Part shown: piece after piece, positions 6,367-10,680 of the stretch
How positions within the stretch are numbered: the first letter of the stretch is position 1
Layout: every line of letters starts with the position of its first letter
Assembly: GCA_039715055.1 (NCBI GenBank)
Contig: JBDLID010000105.1
Location: forward strand, 1 to 10,680
Direction of reading: 5' to 3'
Source: JBDLID01 sp039715055
Lineage (GTDB): Bacteria; Desulfobacterota; Desulfobulbia; Desulfobulbales; Desulfocapsaceae
Length of the DNA: 10,680 nt
The notes under the pieces: model-generated
Seen by the model: only the letters and a program-made list of their open reading frames with translations
What the model was told of the DNA's origin: nothing
The model's database searches: none
Made by a program: the position numbers and the translations under genes

Positions 6367-7083
6367 ATGAGAGTACTGGTTATCATAATTCTACTGCTGG
6401 CAGGGGGTGGTGCTGTTTCAACGGCTGCTGAACTGCCACCGTTTGATGGGTTGGTTGAACCGAAGGAGCAGGTTGAGTTTTCCAGTCCTGTCCCCGGTAT
6501 CCTGGAAAAGGTGACGGTGGACCGGGGGGCCTGGGTCAAAAAGGGTCAGGTCCTCGCCCGGCTCAATTCCGGGGTTGAAAAGGCTGCAGTTAATCTGGCC
6601 CGGGCGCGCTACGAGTTCGGCAAACGAAAGATGGAAAGAAACCAGCAGCTCTATGAGAAAAAACTGATGTCTGCCCACCACAAAGACGAGACCGAAACAG
6701 AAATTCTGCTGGCAGAGCTGGAACTCAAAGAGACCCAGGAGCATTTGAAACTGAGGACGATCCGCTCCACCGTCGAGGGCGTTGTGGTAGAGCGCCAGGG
6801 GGCGCCGGGTGAGTATGTCGGCGAAGAACCTTTTCTGACCATTGCCCAGCTTCATCCGCTCATTGTTGAGATTATCGTGCCGGTGACGTACTATGGCAGT
6901 ATAAAGAAAGGCGATAGCGGAAAAGTGGAACTGGAAGAACCGGTGAGCGGCAGTTACAGCGCCAAGGTAATCATGGTTGACCAGGTCATTGACGCCGCCA
7001 CCGGCACCTTCGGGGTGCGCCTGGAGTTGCCGAACCCGAAGCTGACTCTGCCTGCCGGTTTAAAATGCAGAGTTGTTTTTTAA
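6367..7083 (+). CDS. periplasmic adaptor (membrane fusion protein) of RND/HlyD type
   Basis: This 238-residue protein begins with a signal peptide: a hydrophobic core at about 2-15, then AVSTAA, with cleavage likely after residue 20 or 21. A first lipoyl half (PVPGILEKVTVDRGAWVKKG, 41-60) follows, then a short helical hairpin (about 70-128) and the second lipoyl half with a barrel segment (STVEGVVVERQGAPGEYVGE and on). The ending DAATGTFGVRLELPNPKLTLPAGLKCRVVF region is typical of RND-efflux adaptors of the AcrA/MexA class. It is shorter than those (usually about 350-400), chiefly through the short hairpin and a missing C-terminal membrane-proximal part. ATG 6367 is preferred over ATG 6292 because GGAG (6356-6359) lies 7 bases before it and the signal peptide starts there. 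No RND pump gene is adjacent, so it probably serves the SecA/HlyD cluster, although a separate promoter is possible. Confidence 0.85.
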   Translation: MRVLVIIILLLAGGGAVSTAAELPPFDGLVEPKEQVEFSSPVPGILEKVTVDRGAWVKKGQVLARLNSGVEKAAVNLARARYEFGKRKMERNQQLYEKKLMSAHHKDETETEILLAELELKETQEHLKLRTIRSTVEGVVVERQGAPGEYVGEEPFLTIAQLHPLIVEIIVPVTYYGSIKKGDSGKVELEEPVSGSYSAKVIMVDQVIDAATGTFGVRLELPNPKLTLPAGLKCRVVF

Positions 7084-7191
7084 GTTTTTTCGGTAACATT
7101 CATATGATGCAGCAAGGGTGCCTGCCGGCAATCGATGTCAACAGGTCGTGTCGCTTATCAACCTCCATGCGGAGCAGCGGAAAATAGTTTT

Positions 7192-9087
7192 ATGAAGCCT
7201 CTTCCTGATATTCTGGCCGGTCCCATACTGCGTCGATTCACTTCGGACAGGCTGGTCCTCTGGCTCGCCACCAGCAGAGTGCTTGACATATCGCTGCGGT
7301 TGTACAGTCACAGAGATCAAACTTGCTTTTTTTCAGGCTCCATAGACGATTTTTCCCCCAAGCCGATCCGCATCGGTGAACATGCCTATATCTACCTGGT
7401 TGACTATTCCCCCCGGGAGCCCTTTATTCCTGACGAATTTCTGGAGTATGACCTGGTTGTTCATGAAGGTAAGGAGGAGCTGACACTTCTCGAGTCTGTG
7501 CCCAACCTTGTCTATGGGAACCATAGCCGGCCCGTTATTGTTTACAAACCGCAGCTGGACCATATTCTCCACGGTTCATGCCGCAAGCCGCACTACCCGT
7601 CGGAAGACTCGTTGCTGCGAATCGACGAAGAGCTGGAAACCATTGTTGAAGACTGTGAAAAGCGGCCCGCTCTGCTGGTGATGACCGGCGATCAGATCTA
7701 TGCCGATGACGTGGGCGGCCCCATGCTTGTCGCCATGCACCAGATCATGGAGGTGCTGGGGCTCTATCCGGAGAAACTGGAAGGGGCCGTGGTCGGTGAC
7801 AGCGACGAGATGTTGGCCAGTCCGCTGTGCTATTACAGACGTGAAGACCTGCTGCCGCACAACAAGGAAACAAAAACATTGCGGGATCGCTTTATCGGCG
7901 GGGTGAAAAAGCCGATCTTCACCTCGATCTCAGCCCATAACCATGTGGTGACACTGGCCGAAGTGGCGGCCATGTATCTGCTCATCTGGTCCCCTTCACT
8001 CTGGGACTATGTGGACTGCGGCAGGGGTGAGATCAACGAGGCCAATATGGAGCGCTACCGCTCCGAGCGCGAAACAGTCGAATCGTTTGCAGAGGGCCTT
8101 GGTGATGTGCAGCGTCTTCTTGCCCATCTGCCGGTGTACATGATCTTTGATGATCATGACGTAACCGATGACTGGAACCTGACCCGCGGCTGGGAGGAAG
8201 TGGCCTATGGACACCCCTTTTCACGCCGCATCATCGGCAACGCCCTGATCGGCTATTTCCTGTTCCAGGGGTGGGGCAATGACCCGCAGAAATTTGATGA
8301 GACGTTCCTCGAGCGTGTCCACGACTGTTTCCGTGAGCCGGGTGCTGAAAAGCAGGACGCCCTGATCGATTTCCTCTTCACCTTTGAACAGTGGAATTAC
8401 AGCCTGCCCACCACACCCAAAATGGTGGTTCTCGATACACGCACCAATCGCTGGTGGTCAGAGTCAAGCCTGACCAAACCTTCCGGTCTGCTCGACTGGG
8501 AAGATCTCTCGGAGCTCCAGCATGAGCTTGTCGGCGAGTCATCGGTGGTGCTCATCTCTCCGGCACCTATCTTCGGGGTTAAACTGATCGAGGTGGTCCA
8601 GCGGATCATCACATTTTTCGGCAGCCCATTGATGGTTGATGCGGAAAACTGGATGGCCCACCCCGGCACCGCAAATGTCATTCTCAATATTTTCCGGCAC
8701 CGCAAGACACCGAAAAATTTCGTCATTCTGTCCGGTGATGTCCACTACTCTTTTGCCTATGACGTCAAGCTGAGACACCGGCTCAACAGTCCGGACATCT
8801 GGCAGATCACCTGCAGCGGCTTTAAAAATGAATTTCCCCATGGGCTGCTGCGCTGGTTCGACCGGCTCAATCGCTGGCTCTATGCCTCCTGGTCCCCGTT
8901 GAACTGGTTGACACGGCGCAGGCGGATGCGAATCCGCCCCCGAATACCGGACATTTATGACTCCCGCCAGGTCGTCAACGAGTCCAGTGTGGGAAGGGTG
9001 AGATTAAACGACGAGGGGCAGCCCACTGAGATCAGCATACTGCCGGCAAGCGGCGGCGAGGTCTGGTTTCAGCCCCATGACTCATGA
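7192..9087 (+). CDS. PhoD-like metallophosphatase/phosphodiesterase (cytoplasmic form)
   Basis: Numbering is from ATG 7192 (631 aa). The protein has the metallophosphatase signatures of the alkaline phosphatase D group: MTGDQIYADD at 164-173, FDDHDVTDDW at 319-328 and LSGDVHYSF at 513-521, which together should supply the bimetal site, plus the N-terminal LAGPILRR typical of this family branch. PhoD enzymes cleave phosphate mono- or diesters; the substrate here cannot be told. Secreted PhoD carries a Tat signal peptide, whereas this one has no signal or twin-arginine motif, so a cytoplasmic location is likely. The upstream ATG at 7135 would add 19 residues that do not resemble the family. Neither start has a strong Shine-Dalgarno. 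A basic patch (RRRRMR, about 575-580) lies near the C-terminus. The NTAQ1-like gene follows after 69 bases. Confidence 0.85.
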   Translation: MKPLPDILAGPILRRFTSDRLVLWLATSRVLDISLRLYSHRDQTCFFSGSIDDFSPKPIRIGEHAYIYLVDYSPREPFIPDEFLEYDLVVHEGKEELTLLESVPNLVYGNHSRPVIVYKPQLDHILHGSCRKPHYPSEDSLLRIDEELETIVEDCEKRPALLVMTGDQIYADDVGGPMLVAMHQIMEVLGLYPEKLEGAVVGDSDEMLASPLCYYRREDLLPHNKETKTLRDRFIGGVKKPIFTSISAHNHVVTLAEVAAMYLLIWSPSLWDYVDCGRGEINEANMERYRSERETVESFAEGLGDVQRLLAHLPVYMIFDDHDVTDDWNLTRGWEEVAYGHPFSRRIIGNALIGYFLFQGWGNDPQKFDETFLERVHDCFREPGAEKQDALIDFLFTFEQWNYSLPTTPKMVVLDTRTNRWWSESSLTKPSGLLDWEDLSELQHELVGESSVVLISPAPIFGVKLIEVVQRIITFFGSPLMVDAENWMAHPGTANVILNIFRHRKTPKNFVILSGDVHYSFAYDVKLRHRLNSPDIWQITCSGFKNEFPHGLLRWFDRLNRWLYASWSPLNWLTRRRRMRIRPRIPDIYDSRQVVNESSVGRVRLNDEGQPTEISILPASGGEVWFQPHDS

Positions 9088-9156
9088 AGGTTTTTAACGA
9101 CAGGGGGGCCGACGGAATATGATCATTGCTGACACTGCCGTTCCTGCCTGAACTCC

Positions 9157-9702
9157 ATGAAATTCGACACCAGTTCTAAAGAAACCCGCTACTGGCCTTT
9201 CTACTGTGAGGAAAATATCTATCACCTCTGTCACTCAAAAGAGCTGCTCTCTTTTGAGCGAAAAGTGGTTTTTATTTCGAACCGGCAGCGATGTGTTGCC
9301 ATGAAAAATCAGGGATCTGCCGCCGACTCCTCTGTGTCGTGGGACTACCATGTGATCCTGCTGTTCAGGGACAACCACTGGCAGGTCGTCGATCTCGATA
9401 CCCGTCTTCCCCGGCCGTGTCCTGTTGCGGACTACCTGTCCCTGTCCTTTTTTCCCCGGGCCGCTGATTTTTTCCCGCCCCTGTTTCGGGTTGTCGAGGC
9501 CGCTGATTTTACCAGCATTTTTAGTAGTGACCGCAGACATATGCGTGACGAGGATGGCGCCTGGCTGCAGGAGCCGCCGCCCTGGTCCCCGATCAGGAAC
9601 GAGTTGAAAGAGTCTTTCAACCTGTGGGACTTTGTTGATATGGATGGAGTCGGGCATGGAAAAATCCACACCCTGGAAGAAATGGCCGCTGCCTTTACTT
9701 AA
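9157..9702 (+). CDS. protein N-terminal glutamine amidohydrolase, NTAQ1-like
   Basis: A 181-residue protein that aligns from memory with animal/plant NTAQ1 along nearly its whole length. YCEENIYHLC places the nucleophile Cys17, WDYHV gives His65, and VDLDT gives Asp81. The His-Asp spacing of 16 matches the Cys28/His81/Asp97 triad of human NTAQ1. Further family blocks are RLPRPCP, FRVVEAADF, SDRRHMRDEDGAW, EPPP and NLWDFVDMD followed by HTLEEMAAAF. NTAQ1 removes ammonia from an N-terminal Gln of proteins, giving Glu, a step of the Arg/N-degron pathway in eukaryotes. In bacteria an N-terminal Glu could be a substrate for a leucyl-transferase and ClpS/ClpAP, but no such gene is visible here, so the pathway is inferred. 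There is no clear Shine-Dalgarno before ATG 9157. No insertion, frameshift or lost key residue is seen. Confidence 0.88.
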   Translation: MKFDTSSKETRYWPFYCEENIYHLCHSKELLSFERKVVFISNRQRCVAMKNQGSAADSSVSWDYHVILLFRDNHWQVVDLDTRLPRPCPVADYLSLSFFPRAADFFPPLFRVVEAADFTSIFSSDRRHMRDEDGAWLQEPPPWSPIRNELKESFNLWDFVDMDGVGHGKIHTLEEMAAAFT

Positions 9703-9747
9703 CTTCAGGGTATCTCAACGTCACAGAGGGATTCAAAAGGGACCGCT

Positions 9748-10605
9748 ATGAAGCATAGTACACCACCACTGGCCATCGGGGAGTTTCAGATATACTGGCT
9801 CAACGGCGGCCATTTTCAGCTGGACGGCGGAACCATGTTCGGCGCCGTGCCCAGGGTTCTGTGGGAGAGGAAGTGTCCACCGGACGCCAGCAACCTGATT
9901 CCCCTGGTCAATGACGTCCTGCTGGTCAGAACAGTTGAGGCCAGCATCATCATCGATACCGGCCTGGGCAACCGATTGTCCGAAAAGCAGTTAAAGATCT
10001 TTCAGGTGGAGTCGCCCTGGAGTCTGGTGGATGATCTGGCAATCCTTGGCCTTGGCCGGCAGGATATTGATCACGTTCTTCTCACCCACTGTGATTTCGA
10101 TCACGCCGGCGGCATTGTCATGGGAACGGAAGAAGGGGAGGAGTTGACTTTCCCGAAGGCAGTTCACCATGTTCACGAGCTTGAGTGGCAGGATGTGAAG
10201 GCTCCCTGCCGGCGGGCTCAGTCCACCTACTGGCCTGAAAACTTCGCACTGCTCGAAGCGTCCGGGCTCCTTGAGCTCGGCGGTGATCATAAAGAGATCT
10301 GCCCCGGCATCTCCCTTCATCGCAGCGGCGGCCATACACGCGGTCATCAGATTGTGGAGATTTCATCCGGGGGCGAGACAGCGGTGCACCTCGGTGATCT
10401 CTTCCCCACCCGCCATCACGTCAATCCGTTGTGGATCATGTCTTACGATAATTTTCCCCTGGAGGTTATCGACCGCAAGGAGGAGTACTTTGGCCGCTAT
10501 TGCGTGAAAGACAGCTGGTTCACCTTCTACCACGACCCTCTGGTCAAGGCCTGCAAGCTGGATGGTTCAGCAATCGGGGTCTGCTGGCCTCCGACAGAAG
10601 AATAG
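9748..10605 (+). CDS. metallo-beta-lactamase-fold hydrolase (lactonase-like)
   Basis: A 285-residue MBL-fold protein without a signal peptide. Candidate metal ligands in order are H114, D116, D118 and H119 in THCDFDHAGG, H196 in GGHTRGHQ, D217 in HLGDLFP and H262 in FYHDP, giving a complete bimetal site. The usual HxHxDH motif reads HxDxDH, with Asp in place of the second His, a variant that I recall from other MBL hydrolases. Nearby IIIDTGLGN (67-75) is the typical strand before the motif. The overall layout resembles the group annotated as MBL hydrolases and N-acyl homoserine lactonases, but the substrate cannot be assigned. The start is supported by AAGGGA (9737-9742), 5 bases before ATG 9748. 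It lies 45 bases after the NTAQ1-like gene and could share its transcript. Confidence 0.85.
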   Translation: MKHSTPPLAIGEFQIYWLNGGHFQLDGGTMFGAVPRVLWERKCPPDASNLIPLVNDVLLVRTVEASIIIDTGLGNRLSEKQLKIFQVESPWSLVDDLAILGLGRQDIDHVLLTHCDFDHAGGIVMGTEEGEELTFPKAVHHVHELEWQDVKAPCRRAQSTYWPENFALLEASGLLELGGDHKEICPGISLHRSGGHTRGHQIVEISSGGETAVHLGDLFPTRHHVNPLWIMSYDNFPLEVIDRKEEYFGRYCVKDSWFTFYHDPLVKACKLDGSAIGVCWPPTEE

Positions 10606-10625
10606 AAAGCAGCTTCCTCAGGGAG

Positions 10626-10680
10626 TCAGCGGCAGAAGGCCTGCAAGGTCTCCAGGTCGGATTGTGACAGCCGGTACTGG
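10626..10680 (-). CDS. probable 3' end of a convergent gene (partial, runs off the window)
   Basis: On the minus strand, a frame entering from the right edge is open for 17 codons (QYRLSQSDLETLQAFCR) and stops at TGA (complement of 10626-10628). It reads like a helical protein C-terminus and ends just 20 bases from the stop of the MBL-fold gene, a normal convergent spacing. With so few codons this could be chance, and no family can be named. No clear terminator hairpin is visible between the two ends. Confidence 0.4.
   Translation of the reverse strand, partial: QYRLSQSDLETLQAFCR

Noticed and set aside
7104..7187. 27-codon ORF ahead of the PhoD-like gene
   Set aside because: No Shine-Dalgarno and no recognisable feature; it is indistinguishable from chance.
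9119..9151. 10-codon mini-ORF just before the NTAQ1-like gene
   Set aside because: The nearest purine-rich Shine-Dalgarno candidates are badly spaced (2 or 10 bases), it does not overlap the next start, and it is too short to support.

Overview
The window is dense, single-strand bacterial coding DNA: all seven complete genes are on the + strand, with moderately high GC by eye and no RNA genes, transposases or CRISPR arrays. The envelope systems (periplasmic adaptors with single membrane spans or a signal peptide) indicate a Gram-negative bacterium. Protein style is compatible with Desulfobacterota/Deltaproteobacteria, but nothing here is diagnostic, so the taxonomy is only a guess.

Left half (1-7083): an apparent envelope export module. 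A GAF-GAF-membrane span-HlyD adaptor (28-1869) is followed by a PqqD-like/site-2-protease (M50)/HlyD fusion (1965-4109), then a short SecA-like ATPase (4121-6112) that keeps the motor and preprotein cross-linking domain but stops where the helical scaffold begins. A small periplasmic RND/HlyD-type adaptor with a signal peptide (6367-7083) follows after a 254-base gap. Neither an ABC transporter nor an outer-membrane channel lies inside the window. The first gene begins at the very edge and may be coupled to a gene further upstream, so partners may lie outside. Two gaps in this half carry leader-type signals: a hairpin masking a strong ribosome binding site in front of a 9-codon mini-ORF at 1897-1968, and a sigma70-like promoter followed by a long-stem multi-hairpin element and a 29-codon small ORF at 6120-6326.

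Right half (7192-10605): three genes that look enzymatic and probably cytoplasmic: a PhoD-like metallophosphatase without a signal peptide (7192-9087), a homologue of the eukaryotic protein N-terminal glutamine amidohydrolase NTAQ1 with its Cys-His-Asp triad intact (9157-9702), and a metallo-beta-lactamase-fold hydrolase with an H-x-D-x-D-H metal motif (9748-10605). They are close together and could be co-transcribed, but no shared pathway is evident.

The right edge probably holds the 3' end of a convergent minus-strand gene (10626-10680).

The most unusual items are the pairing of a truncated SecA motor with three HlyD-type adaptors, one fused to GAF domains and one to a PqqD-like domain and an intramembrane protease, and the bacterial NTAQ1. 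I do not recognise the export module as a well-described named system, but novelty cannot be established without database searches.
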